Positions 44,183-56,862 of a stretch of 64,000 bases of DNA are shown here, in pieces. The notes beneath the pieces are model-generated. The model was not told the DNA's origin. It ran no database searches and saw nothing but the letters and a program-made list of their open reading frames with translations. The position numbers and the translations under genes were made by a program. The DNA is from Macrotrachela quadricornifera (lineage: Eukaryota; Rotifera; Eurotatoria; Philodinida; Philodinidae), in contig JAJEKB010021185.1 of assembly GCA_022393335.1 (NCBI GenBank), positions 111,304 through 175,303 on the forward strand, given 5' to 3'. The stretch's first letter is position 1, and each line of letters opens with the position of its first letter.

Positions 44183-46157
44183 CCTATATAGATAAGTACA
44201 TATATAATAATAATAGTACTGAATGTTATGTTATGTTTGCTAACTAATTTGGTAGTAAAACACATTTTAGGATAAAGATAGATTTAAGAATTATAAAATA
44301 TAAAATGGCAAGATTCAATGTTTCGTTGTCACCATTCGAATATATCTAGATAAAATGTCTTGTCACTTTTTAAAAATCACTGTAACTTTGAACCTTTGAT
44401 GATAACATATATCTCGAGAAAGATAATTAAACGATTACTGCATGCAAAACTTTTAGAATAAAACTCTAACAACCGATGTTGACATATTTGTTATTTAAAA
44501 TCTTTATTTATGACCCAATGAATACTCAACAACTATTTTTCAGAAAAGAAGAAAAGATTGGAATGCACTCAAGTATTCGTATAAAGAAAGATAGTCGAGA
44601 CATTATGGTTTAGAGAGAAAGCAACAAAGAAAAGTAGCACTCATGCGCATATCTAAGAAAGCACTGCATAGATGTTGCAGAAAATGTTTTGAACCTGTCA
44701 CAATCAAACAATTCTTCCGATCTCATTCATATTGTTACATGAAAATAGATTTGCATGAAAAATCTCGTATAAATGTAATTTGATTTTTGATTTTGCTCTT
44801 TAGTAAAACTTACAGATTTATTGTTCGAGAGAAAATAGAAGAATTGCGTATTTACAATACGTATATGACTATTGAATTTTGTGGTTGTTTTATGGTACAT
44901 ACGAAGAATTATATTGCATGCTAAATTTCTGAAGTAATATGTGAAATCTATTAGATTGTATCATCATATATGTAGTAAACACAAGCTACATAAAACATCT
45001 CTTGACTAATAAATGGAAAGTGATAGATAATTTCAGATATTACTATATGTCATAACGAGCATTTGACCGTCTATCGCCCATTAATTGACTCAACTATTGC
45101 CGATAGAAATATAATAATATCCTCTACTACTATTTTCACCTATCTTTAATAGGGTAAAGTGACTTTTGATCCATACTAATGATGATCGCGAAATATTTGT
45201 TTATACCGAACTGAGATATAAGCCCATACAAACTTCACAAAAAAAAACTAGCTTTCAAAAATTATTTTAATAATCAATCATGCAAACTGAATCTTTTAAT
45301 CAATATTTTTCTTCTGCTTCAGAGAAATTCTTTGACTATTAACTGAGAAAGGTTTCAACTTCGTCCAGAGCTTTATAATCTTCATTTTCTTTAAAATATA
45401 TCTTAAATCATGCTAATATAATGTTTTCGAAAAAAAAACTAGAGTCAAAAAAATGTTTTATATTTATGAATTCATTCTTTAAAGCACTTGAATTTAGTAA
45501 ATAATTTAGTTTTGGTACAACACAATGTGAAAAGTGTAAATATTTTTGCTTATTTTTAAATAAAACAATATTTTGAATAGAAAGAAGTGGAAAGAGAGAA
45601 ATGGAATTATACGCAAATCCAAATAGGTTAGTAAATTTGGATGGTAGTCGAAAATCCGAAAAGAAAATTATTTGACTAAACCTAAATCCAACTCTGAAGA
45701 TATGTATATTCCGTAGATTTCTAATTAATATCAACTATAAGAGGTAAAACAAGAACATGATATTCAAACTTACTTTTGTTAATAGCGTTACAAAAATTAT
45801 GATATAAATATGAACGAATGTTTGTATGTATGTGTTTTAATAGCGTGTGAATAATGTATTGCTTATATTTCGAATGGTTAGTGACAAACTGTTGTCTACT
45901 TATATATAAAGTAGTATCACTCAATTGCATGTGGGATTTTCCCATTACTCAGCTGTCATCTTATCAATAATTGATACTGATATCTAGTTTTACATGGTAG
46001 AGAGTGTCATCTTGATATATACTGTAGCAAAGTACTTAATGTGACAACGAGAGAAGAAGAACTGTTTTTCTGTTCCATAAAAATGACGATTTCCCATAGA
46101 AGAAAATAATCTGTGAGAATTTCCCATATAATCGTTATATGTATATTCAATAATAGG

Positions 46158-46609
46158 CTATTTATCTTTCTTCTTGTGACAGATAACCGAATGGGAAAAA
46201 CTCATTATGAAAACAAGCAATACATGAGTCAAGATACTTCTTTCATTCTTACTCTTCGATGTTTGCATTAATAAAGAAGAGAGAAGAAGAACAATGAAAT
46301 ATTGAAAAAAATATAATCAGGAATTGAGTATATTCATTCGACAGAATAATGAATCCTAAACAAAGAGAAGGTTCTACAGCAACTTAATCTTTTCTTTCAT
46401 ATTACATGTTCGATTGATCGATAGAAAACAGTATGTTGAGTTTTTAGAAACAATGCGCATGAGCTTTTGCAAAGATTATTTTTAAAGAAAGAATTAATAA
46501 ATCGTCTTCGCATATTCGTGATAATACTAAGTAAGCATTGTCGTCCAAGTAGTTATCAAGATTCATACCAAAAACTCACCAAAGCATTTAGAAAAAATGA
46601 ATATTAGAA
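46158..46609. other. Spacer between copy B and the third flank copy
   Basis: AT-rich, no gene or element end recognised. Confidence 0.4.
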
Positions 46610-47260
46610 AAAGCTCTTATATTAGTCGAATAGTTAAAATAATGGAATAATTCCAGTACCGTATTACAAAATGTGAAACATCGAAATATGTTTTATGTTT
46701 ATATTTACATAAAAAAAAATTTCGAATATACAGAAATAATATGAGAAAAATGAAATCATAACGAAACTTGAATTCAGGTTGTAGATCTACAATCAAACGT
46801 AAAATTATTAGATCAATCCCAAATCCACTTCTCGAATAGCATATAACCGATAGATTTTTAATTGGTGTCATAGTTACTAATACATATCGATACAAAAAAA
46901 AAATGAAATAATATCCAAGCTGATTTCTGATAATAGCATTACAATAAGTTTGATATGAATATGAATGGATATTTATCCGTATAATTATTTCGAATAGCTA
47001 ATGACAAATAGTTCTCTACTTGTATAAGAAGTGTCATCATTCGCCTTTGTATGGGTACTTTCTCTTTTCTTCCATTACTAACCTATCTTCTGCTCAATGA
47101 TTAATACTGACACATATTTTTACATGGTAGAGAATATTACCATGGTATATGTTGTATCAAAGCATCTTGATGAGAGAAATAGAAAGAAGAATTATCTTTC
47201 TCATGAAAATAACAAATTTGAGTAGAAAATAATCTCCAAGACTTTTCCACATACAGATGA
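46610..47260. repeat. Third, diverged partial copy of the duplicated 5' flank
   Basis: Sequence here matches the upstream flank of both secreted-protein genes at lower identity. Examples are TTTACATGGTAGAGAATA (47120) beside 5716, ATAGCATTACAATAAG beside the ATAGCGTTACAAAAAT tracts, and the 46617-46895 frame echoing the 45408-45734 frame. It lies in tandem just beyond copy B. No third gene body is present. Confidence 0.65.
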
Positions 47261-49082
47261 AGTTCTTTAAAACTCATAAAAAGTAGTACTTCCAAACCTA
47301 ATACTCTATAAAATCCTTCTTTAAGATTGAAAATTCGATAAACCAGAGTTTTGTTTCATTATTGCGGTCTTCCAATTATGCAGGTCTTTTGTTTCATTAA
47401 TATTTATTTAATACCTTTAAAAAAAATATGATATAATTAATAAGTCTATTGAAAATAGTTTGTTTCTTCTTTAACAAAGATTTTAATTAAACATAATTTG
47501 TCGATATATGTCCTTTTATTGATTAAAATACAAACACTTCTTATGTAAACATCAAACGCAGAATATATGCGTTCAACTGCGTCTAGACTCGACTCGATTT
47601 AGTAGTCGCATCTCCAGTGAAATATTTTTTGCAATTCTGGACGCGCTAAAAAGCAAATAAGCATCATGTCTAGACATAACTTTATATGGATCGGCTTCAG
47701 ATGTGGTTAAAGAAAATTTCAAAACACGTTTAAATTCGATTTTAAATGAAACTGAGATTATACGCGCTTAATGAAAACTGCTCAAAGATGCTTTGATATG
47801 ATTTTATTTTTAAACGTGTCTAGATGCCTTTTGCCTGGTATGATCTAAACAAAATCGTAATGTGATTCAAACGCGTTTTAATACAAAAGATCTTTTGTAG
47901 AGATATAGCCAGAAAGAGAAAAGGTGAAGTATTAAAAATATGTGTGCTTTCCATCATTTTAAAAGTCAAGCACTCATTCATGTAGATATCAATAAGACAC
48001 GTGTCCTTTATAATCATAACTTACAGTACGCAACCCTCCGTTTTTCGATCTTGATAATGTATTTTAATAAATTTTCCTGTAATTGTAGTATATCTAAAGG
48101 CTTGTAAGCTGAAAAGCTCAAGGCTACAGGATTCTCAAAGATTCTTTAACTTCTTTTTCCTTAACTAGTTGGCATGAAAGTAGGCTGAAGTTAATAAGAT
48201 TTGTCATTTGAATCTCGTATTGTTCAATTGATATCAGCTTCGATTAATTCCAATCATTCTTTATATCAGGCACTACACAGCAAAGAGATGTGTTTGTACA
48301 CATCGCAGTACCAAACAATCACCACATAGTTAAGCTAAAAGGTAACAAAAAATAAATAAATAAAAGAAATTATTTAGCAAAAATTACCGAAAAACGAATA
48401 GCAATATCGGAAGAAGATTCTTATGATCATGAGAGTCATGAGGATTTGAACATTTGGACTATAAACAAGCATTTATTATTTCTATCAAATACTACCAAAA
48501 ACAAATAAGTTAATGAGTAACTAATCAATTATTTAAATATATGGAGATCAAATCACATTCTACTCAAATCATGTCAATATGGCTTTATGGACAACTAACA
48601 TAATTAAAGACATTTCGTCATGAACTGGTTCCATGTTTTCTCTTGTAATTTAAATTAAATGTTAGTTTACCATCATAAATTGTATCAATATTCAACACAA
48701 CATAGAATGTAGTTTAGTGCATTATTTAAGTATGCAATAGTATTCTAATAAATTTTTTAGAAGTTCTGAAACAGCATCATGATTCAGATGCATAAAAATA
48801 AATTTGTTCTTGAGAAAAACGGAAACACTTTATTCTTATGGTTAACACAATACAAGTCTTACTTGTTAACAATAAAATATGCTTAAAGAAAAGAAAAATA
48901 TCACATTTAAATATCTTTCATTTCGAAAAATTTTCAATCAAAATACATCAACAAAAATAAAAAAAAATAACAAATGAATGTTGTAACAATATCATATTAA
49001 TTTTTTTCAGTTAAAACGAATAAGGAATGGGGAACAAACGAAAAAAATCAATAGATATACAGGTTGATTACGTTATTTTAAA
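47261..49082. other. Non-coding stretch
   Basis: No supported gene. A region at 47560-47830 has several CGCG/ACGCG words and may be decayed repeat. The rest is AT-rich with A/T runs. Confidence 0.4.
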
Positions 49083-49576
49083 TACTTAGGGCTATTCAAA
49101 AGTAATGTTGTCACAAGCGTATTTTCTTAATAGAAAGCTAGAATAAATTTTTTTCATTAGGTGATAGAGAAAACGATGTTCTATTTTTCTATACTACTTG
49201 ATCGATCTTTAACTAATATCATGATAATAAAATTTTGATAAGAACTATATTTGTAAAAAAAATTAACTATCGGTTGAGGTAGGTCAAATTCATTTTTAAA
49301 GAAATAGTTATTTTATATTTCAGGTAAGAAAAAAGAAATTTCTCCTCGTATAATATACAGATTGTAAAGCTTTTCATACTGCATCTTGTGGTATATTTTG
49401 TTTTTTAATACAATGTATTAAATGACTGAAAATTGAAATGCAAAGTGTATTCATTTAATCTATCTCAATCGATGGTTAATTTTTTCACAGAAATAATTTT
49501 TACAAAGAAAATTTATTCAAGCTTTCTATTAAGAAAATAAAATAGTAACGACATTACTTTTGGATAACTCTAAGTA
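49083..49576. mobile_element. 490-bp Tc1/mariner-type MITE with TA duplication
   Basis: CTTAGGGCTATTCAAAAGTA at 49085 and the inverted end TACTTTTGGATAACTCTAAG to 49574 are flanked by TA (49083-49084, 49575-49576). The inverted similarity extends about 70 bp (both contain TTTTCTTAATAGAAAGCT in opposing orientation). No ORF inside. Confidence 0.8.
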
Positions 49577-49869
49577 GTTTTGCTGTATTTATGCAATGCA
49601 TTGAGAATTTCTTTTTTAAACATAGTTGGATGCACTATCGGCTGCTCTATCAAACCATACAATTTGCATTTTCTGTTCTCAAACTCTAGCCAAAAAAATG
49701 AATGAATCTCACACAACTACAAAAACAAAATTTAAAGGTTGTTGATATAGTTTTATTTTTCACATATAGACTGCTCATGATAATACGTGCACATCATCGG
49801 TTAAACAACCTTTCTTTCGTTGCTGTTGAATGACAGTTACATGCTTCCTATTTCGTTTAAATTCATCTA

Positions 49870-50760
49870 TCTATATATATAAAGAAGAAAGTTTATCTTT
49901 TTGTCTATTCGCTACGCATTCAGTCCCTGTAATAGCTACGATCACCAAATTTTCCATGATGCTTCTCTAGGATCAGGGAAGGTCGATGGGAGGGTTGGTA
50001 TGGTCATCGGGGTGTGGGTGAATTCTCACCCAGACAGTGGTGTAATAGCTAACATTACCAAAGTTTCCACGATACTTCTCTGAGTTCAAAGGTAGTTTTA
50101 GTGTGTTGTCACCATTAATAGGAATAGGAACGGTGCGTCTGGATGAAATTTCACTCAAGTCCTATTGCAATGAACTTTGCGTCAATTTTCCAGAAGTTTA
50201 GCGAATTTGTTATTATTCTAAGATTAATCATTTTGGATCGATGATTTTTTGGTCTAAATATGAAAATCGAAGGTTTTTAATAGATTACAAGAGAAAAATG
50301 TATACGAGTGTTTCCTTGATTCACAATTATGTTGCATCTATCAGTTTTCTATGACTCATAGAAACAACGTATTTGTTCTTTTTCTTGACTCACAATGACG
50401 ACGTATCTATATATATAAAGAAGAATGTTTGTCTATTCGCTATGCATTCCGTTCCTGTGATAGCTAGCATCACAAAACTTTCCACACTTCTTCCTTAACT
50501 CCTGAGGAAAGTCGACGTGGGTTTGGAACCACCAAACTGGGTGCGCGAAAGGGGCTGCGTGAAATTTCATCCCGATCAATACATATCGAGATTCTTATGA
50601 GTCTGTTCGCTATGTATTTATTCATCGTGTGAGATAGCGTCACGGAACTATCCACATCAGTTCCTTGAGTGCTAAGGAAAGTCGGCAGAGTGATTGAGAA
50701 TGAGAAAGGGAGGCGTGCATGAAACTTTATCCAAGTCAAAAGAGACTGTGATTTTACTCA
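49870..50760. repeat. Repeated ATTCGCTA...TTTCCAC module, Helitron-like appearance
   Basis: CTATATATATAAAGAAGAA starts occur at 49873 and 50407. A module of ~85 bp (ATTCGCTACGCATTC, GTGATAGCTA-CATCAC, TTTCCAC, AGGAAAGTCG) recurs at about 49905, 50040, 50437 and 50606 with divergence. GTGATAGCTAGCATCAC-like hairpins are present. TATATATATAAAG starts followed by such modules are typical of Helitron-related repeats, but no Rep/helicase or definite CTRR end was found. Confidence 0.5.
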
Positions 50761-52592
50761 CTTTCTAATCAAATGACGCAGTTCAATGTAAATTTGAGAG
50801 TGATCATGTCCAGAGTGGGTGCAAGTGAGGATGTCAGCTTGAACCCGATGAGAAGACTCATTCTGAAGATGCCTGTCGCACGGTGGCGTAAGATCTGTAG
50901 CAGTGGTTTCAGGTATGGTGAAAAAAGTCTTGCCCAGGAGATTTCAGGTGTGACGCGAAAATTTCTGTTGTAGAGAGCTCACCCACAGCGGAAAATAGTC
51001 TTGTAAAAGACGTGGTATGTACAGCAGAAAAAGCTGGGTGGAAGATGCAAAACTTCAACCATATTCTCTTTTCATCGGGTACCTCAGCTAGTTTCAATTA
51101 AATGCCACGTAATGAAATCTATAAGATTGTCGCAAGACGTATCCACAAATTTTACATTAAAGATACTCTCAGCCTCGAGTCATTAATATTTTGAAACTTG
51201 ATGGAATAACACGTACCTGAACCTATTGTGTTAAATGTCAAGCGAAAGATCGGTCATTAAGGCAATTCTGAATCAAAAATTAAATTGTTTGAAAAAAAAC
51301 TATTGCAAACAACATCTATCGTTAAAAAGGTGATTAAGAAAGTTAACATTGAGCATAGAGACCTGTGGGACAAACTTTTTTATTGTCCAGCAAATTCCCG
51401 TTTGTCCCCTTAACTGATAGGGATATAGAAATATTGTTTTGTGAAAGGCGAATATGTCTTTTCTGTACTATCAGTAGATAACACGGATTCATGTAGATAA
51501 TTATTAGATGAACTAGCTAACTTTATATTTATACAATTGGCAGCACAATATCGAACAAGGAATATCTGTGAGTCTAGATCAAATTATTAATTTGCTGCTT
51601 ACCAAATGAAATATTGAAACATTAATGAACATTTAATTACTTGCAACCGAAGTGTAAGAAAATAAATGTGAAAACCTTGGATTTACATCCGAGTGTCATG
51701 TGTACTTCAAAAAATGAAAAGAATTGACGACAAATTGATTTTGATCAAACTGTCTAAAATCTAGCTACCTTAAGTCTATGCTCAGTATTTTAACCTTATC
51801 TCGACAACGAATTGGTCATTTGAGTTCTGGTAACATCTCAATTGAACGGGACCCTATCTAGTGACCATTGACTCAACTTTCACAGTGATTATATATATTT
51901 AGAAATCATACAAATCGAGTTCAGATTTGTGCTCAGCTTAGAACACTGGGTAGGCGGAGTTATTTCAGAACGGATTTGGGCTTGTATCTAGCGAGATTAT
52001 GGTCATAGGTGACCTCGTGGATCTATGATAGATATATGATACATAGAAGCATCAGTCTTTTCATAATAATCCACCAATATAAATAGCTATCGAGTTCAGA
52101 CTTTTTTCATTTGATAACTCTTTTTAGTAGCGACAAAACCATGCATCTAGAGCACCCTAAAATCGCTAGTCACCCAGACATATTTAGGCACACTAGTCTC
52201 TGGATACAGACTTTGTGCATTGTTGGTATTCTGTTAAGGCAACTTTCACTTAAAAAAACTACGAATTGATTCAAAATGAATATCATATTCGGAATCAGCG
52301 TTACAATCTGAGTCGATTTATATATGTTGCAATTAATTCTGAAAAAAAAATTGTTTTGAAAAATTCCCTGTTCCTCCCTCCCTCCCACAGGGATGGTCTG
52401 ATCAATAATGCCATTCTGTGCACCAAATCTAACACTCTCATCCTCATGCACACACTAATTGATACACAGAAAATGTTAGTTAAAGGAGACGATTTGTTTA
52501 AATTATAGTAGCAGCGAAAGATCTGATAAGAATAAGTGAAAATGATCAACTTTGAAAGGATTTCGCAATAGTTTTTTCTCCGTTTTCTATTA
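50761..52592. other. Non-coding stretch
   Basis: Short overlapping frames on both strands (50773-51097 and 52170-52549) have no family resemblance and no splice support. A poly-purine/pyrimidine patch lies at 52370-52390. Confidence 0.4.
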
Positions 52593-53156
52593 TACAGGAT
52601 GATTCGTACGTAGTTTTACAATAAAAAACTGAATATCTTCACTCTGTTTCAGTCAAATGGTCTGATGTTTTTATCAATGATAAAAGATCATTCAAAATTT
52701 TTTTCATCAAAAAGCCTAAGTTGAGCCAATACCATAGCCTCAGCAAGAAAATGTGATCTTGTATGGCTTTCAAGAAGAGTTCGGTACATTGGACGTTCCA
52801 AATCTAATGTGGGAACGGAAATCATTATAATCTCATTCTGTTCTACCTAATTGGTCTATATTCTTCTCTGACTGCAAGCGAATGTCCTTTGTTGAGTTCA
52901 TTTAGATATGATAACTTAGTCTACTATCTAAAATTCTAAGACAAATAGATGATTCCTTTGTTAGATCTCGTACAAGGTCACTTTTTCTTGTTGAAGCTAT
53001 AGTATTGGATCAACTTAGATTTTTTTATAAGATTTTTTGATGAAAATAATTTTGAATTAACCTTTATTATCAATAAAGAAAAGTCAGACCACTTGATTGA
53101 AATAGAGTGAAAATATTTAGTTTTTTATTGTAAAGCTACTTACAGACCGCCCTGTA
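52593..53156. mobile_element. 560-bp Tc1/mariner-type MITE with TA duplication
   Basis: CAGGATGATTCGTACGTAG at 52595 and inverted CTTACAGACCGCCCTG to 53154, bounded by TA on both sides (52593-52594, 53155-53156). The arms share TTTACAATAAAAAACT, TTTCACTCT and GTCTGA over about 130 bp. CAGGG/A-type ends with TA are the mariner pattern. No transposase. Confidence 0.82.
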
Positions 53157-55501
53157 TTATTTATTTAAATATCAAAATATTTGTTAGAAATAGGGAGCCT
53201 CAAATATACGGCATGTTTTGATATGTGAATTTAGGAAATTCGAAACTGTCCCGCAGGTCTCTAATTGAAGATCCATCAACTTATTATTATATTAACAAAA
53301 TTTTAAAATCATTTGTAACACGAGATATTTCATATTTATGTCTAAAAACACGAAAACTATAGCAGTTTTTTTCATTAAAAGTCGGTACTAAGTCATACTT
53401 TCAAAGAAAAAGTTAGTTTTTTTTAAAATAAAAATAACGTTTATTATTCTCAACTAGAAGATTGAGGGTCGAGCAGTTTTGATGCTGCATCAATAGATTA
53501 TTCAATATTGAGATATTTAAAACAACAGCTTCATAGAATACATTAATTTTCTTGATATATAAGGCTTAAGGTTCTCATATCGAACGTCGTTTATAATTGC
53601 ACTTTTTTTGTATTTATATATATGAAAAATGAAACCATTAAACATTACGCCAACAACCTTTAGAAATTTTTTTTTCGCACTTGTTTGAGATTCATCAATT
53701 TTTTTGGCTAGAACTCGAGAAAATAATGCGCAAATTATATGGTTTGGTAGAGCAGCTGATGCTCTATCCAATTGTATTAAAATAAGAAACTCTCAATGGA
53801 TTGCATAAATACAGTAAACTACACAAAACTATTAAAAATAACGTATTTAAACTGTATACCTTACATTTAGGAACTTCAAATCGAACAGTAAGTATCATAA
53901 TTCAAGACTTTATTGCGTATCAATACATATTATCACCATACTGTCCAGTTGCGTCGAATATTCCATTATCGTTTATCAAATCTGATGAGAGATTGTTCTA
54001 AAAGAAGGAAAATTTAGTCTTTTTTCCGTAAAATATACAAAACAAACCGTCGATAATACATCCGTAAAAGGTTGTCTTAAAAGCGAGTCAATGCTTGGTA
54101 GAATTGTTGTAGGTTGCAAAAACGTTCCCGATTGCTGATATGAACAAGTATTGTTATAGCCGGTATCTTCTGATACTTTTGAGTAAGATGGCATAGCGAA
54201 GTTGGATGCAACCTATGTTATAAATATAAATGATTTTTAATTGTTAATCAACAGGAAAAAAAATGCAATGTTATTATCTTAGATCGAAGAGAAATCTAAC
54301 TAAACACAAGATGATTCATATTTGTATTCTTAGAGTTTAAAACGGTAAGATCTTTAGGATTTAATTACATTGAGTCAGTTTCATTTCTATCCTAATGTAA
54401 ATGAAGTATAATTCAGTATACTGAACAAGACTTAGCAGGCAACTATACATAATTGATTACAACTAAACAAATGTTCAGCTGATAATGGAAAAAAAATTTC
54501 TAGTGTTTTTAAAGATAAAGTAAGAAAATAGAATTAGAAAGAAGACATGTTATTGATTAAGTCACATATGAAAGAAAAAGGAATTGATAGGTTAATTTCT
54601 GTTATTAAGCGGCACTTTTTCATTTTTGTGGTGCTCATATATTTCACGAAGGAAAATATGGAATATAAGTTTTAAGGCGAAGCTTGCGGCATCCTCTATT
54701 CCTCATTATAGACCTTAGTAACCAGAATAACGGCTGACGATTATAAGTTTCCTAGCAATGGGAATAAACTTAGCAAGCATAAATGAATAACTTTCTCCAG
54801 TAACGACAGAAGAGACACGTTTATTAAAGGATGTGTTCGTATAGGAATTAGGATTAAAAGTTATCAAGTACATTACTCTAGCCATGGAAAGGGATTTAGC
54901 AAGCATTAAATGATAGAACCTCCCAGTAGCGAGAGAAATGTTTACTCGAAAACAGTTTTCTATAGAAACCAGGATCAAAGTGTAGGTTAATTGTGTAGAT
55001 AGCGATTAATACTGTAGCTCACATATTATTATTATTAATTATATTCTTACCTTATCACTTCACTCTACCAAAACATAACACATAACATCTATAACTGTTT
55101 TATTGAAGCATCTAGTTTTACAAGATATAGAATATATGGATTCCATATTTTGGCTCCAAACGGAACCGCAGTAAGAAGTTTTTTATAGTGACTCTCTTAT
55201 TTTAGATTTTTCAGCATTAAGCAAAACAAACATAGTATATAAACTGAAAAAATGAATTTTTCTTTGAAATCAGCTAGTTTCCACTCATGAATCAAATTGG
55301 GCTGCACTACATCGAAAGATCTCGAGCATTATTAGAAAAGATAATAAAAAAATACCTACAAAAATCATATTTACATTAATAAAAAAAGTCATACAAGAAA
55401 AATTTTAGCAATTTAATTATGTATATAACGATATTTAATAGACAAAGAACTCATCTTTTATACATTTGCATTCGTATAACAATAAGCAATTGTTCGAGAA
55501 C
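53157..55501. other. Non-coding stretch with one local duplication
   Basis: No gene recognised. Within it, 54715-54975 contains two imperfect copies of a ~125-bp unit (each with GCAATGGGAATAAA or CCATGGAAAGGGA, then TTAGCAAGCAT, then CCAGTA-CGA). An 87-codon minus frame across the unit simply reflects this. Confidence 0.45.
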
Positions 55502-55817
55502 ATAATAATAAATAATAATAATAACGTCTCATAGGGTTATCGCCCGTTGGGACCGGTCGTGATTATTACTAATTTTCCATATGCAGCCGGGTTCTATCGT
55601 CCTTTCTTTTTACAGACGCCAGTATCTGTACCCTCTTCCGTCCAACATACTAACTAAAAATATAGTTAGCACGAATGACTAATGTGGAATGAATCATTTG
55701 AGACAACTTAGCCGTTAGTGACTTGTCCACGGTCATTCCATGGTTGATATTACTGAGGTTTGAATACAATACCTGGTGAGTGCGTGCTAAACAACGTAAC
55801 CACTCAACCATGGCAGC
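55502..55817 (-). mobile_element. tRNA-derived SINE
   Basis: On the minus strand the head reads GCTGCCATGGTTGAGTGGTT from 55817, with a good polymerase III A box (TGGTTGAGTGG). It continues to a B-box-like GTATTCAAACCTC. A ~200-bp unrelated body follows. The element ends in CCCTATGAGACG and a (TTA)n tail at 55502-55523. A tRNA-like head plus a short-repeat tail is the hallmark of a tRNA-derived SINE mobilised by a LINE. No clear flanking direct repeat was found. Confidence 0.8.
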
Positions 55818-55890
55818 TTGAAAGTATAATTAAGCATAAATCAATAATGTCTTGATTAAATAATAGCGTTGCACGTATACGATTTTCGTT

Positions 55891-56244
55891 ATTTATCCCA
55901 GAGATGTCCATCGCGGCAGTGGCAGCGGCAGAGTTTTTCCGAAACCATCGCGGCGCGGTAGAGATTTTTACGATATCATCGCAGCAGCGCGCAGTACGGT
56001 AGCAATTTTTATAACACCGTCGCAGCGGTGGCAGATTTTCTGTGAAAGAAGTTTTAAAAACTCAGAAATTTACACATAATCTCGGTGTTAATGTGTGCTG
56101 CACGATAAGGCTTGATGAATCTGATCAATTGGCAAAAGCAACTCGAGTTTAAACCGGTCACAGCCGTGAAAATCCAAAGAGTTTTAAAAATATCATAGCG
56201 GCAGCGGCAGATTCTCAGTCGCGATGAACATCTCTGATTCATTC
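55891..56244. mobile_element. GC-rich hAT-type MITE
   Basis: CAGAGATGTCCATCGCGG at 55899 and inverted CGCGATGAACATCTCTG to 56236. Flanks ATTTATCC and ATTCATTC match at 6 of 8 positions, consistent with a decayed 8-bp duplication. The interior has repeated GCAGCGGCAG / CGGCGCGGTAG blocks followed by ATTTTT, much GC-richer than its surroundings. No ORF of interest. Confidence 0.72.
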
Positions 56245-56637
56245 TGTGTATTACTTGGTTGTTTCATTATTTGTACATATTTTTTTCTATTATATAAGTT
56301 CCGATTAAGATTGATTTGAAAGGCTTTTAATTTGACCATTAGATTTGTTGATTTTTTTCTTATTGAAAATTGATGTCAATCATGCTGTTGAAAAGATTAA
56401 GTATCTTATCATACTCCTCCCTGCATTTATGTTTTATACACAATGATACTATTTTGATTCAAAAATGACAAAAATATTTCAGATAGATTCAAGCAACAAA
56501 ATCATAGGAAAGATGTACAATTCTGCCTATTGTTATTATTAGATTATTTGAATTGATATTCTAGCTTTATTTCAATCACACCATTAATTATTTGAACGAT
56601 ATACCCAAGTCCAAGGTCTTTTCATAAATTATATGTT

Positions 56638-56862
56638 ATAAGTAGCAGGGCTCTCGATGTGGGAGGGGATGGGGTGGGCTAGCCCCTCTCACTTTTTACG
56701 CTGTGTCTGCGAAATTTTTGAGTTATCTCTCAAAAACTGGCTGGCAAATTTTATCAGTCGGCTAATTACCTGGTTTTTCTCACAGACAGTCTGCGTTCGA
56801 GTGTCTGGGAAATTTTTTTGCCCCTCCCACCCTCAAAAATTATCGAGAGCCTTGATAAGTAG
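56638..56862. mobile_element. 209-bp hAT MITE with perfect 8-bp TSD
   Basis: CAGGGCTCTCGAT at 56646 and inverted ATCGAGAGCCTTG to 56854, flanked by perfect ATAAGTAG duplications (56638-56645, 56855-56862). The ends parallel those of the larger hAT element at 22689 (CAGGGCTC and GAGCCTTG). The short plus frame across it is not a gene. Confidence 0.9.

Larger units (their letters stand above)
42323..46157. repeat. Segmental duplication, copy B
   Basis: Second copy of the block at 2120-5879, same orientation, 40.3 kb away. The non-coding flank is as well conserved as the gene, so this is a DNA-level duplication, not an ancient gene pair. The left limit is near 42323 and the right limit near 46157, where the shared TATTCAATAAT ends. 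The 5' flank (44183-46157) holds no supported gene; frames at 45408-45734 and 45721-45945 mirror those of copy A by duplication only. Confidence 0.85.

Noticed and set aside
53735..53775. TTTGGTAGAGCAG stretch resembling a tRNA D-arm
   Set aside because: No T-arm B box or acceptor-stem pairing follows at the right distance.
54715..54978. 87-codon minus frame with two internal repeats
   Set aside because: Explained by a local ~125-bp DNA duplication; no signal peptide or family resemblance.
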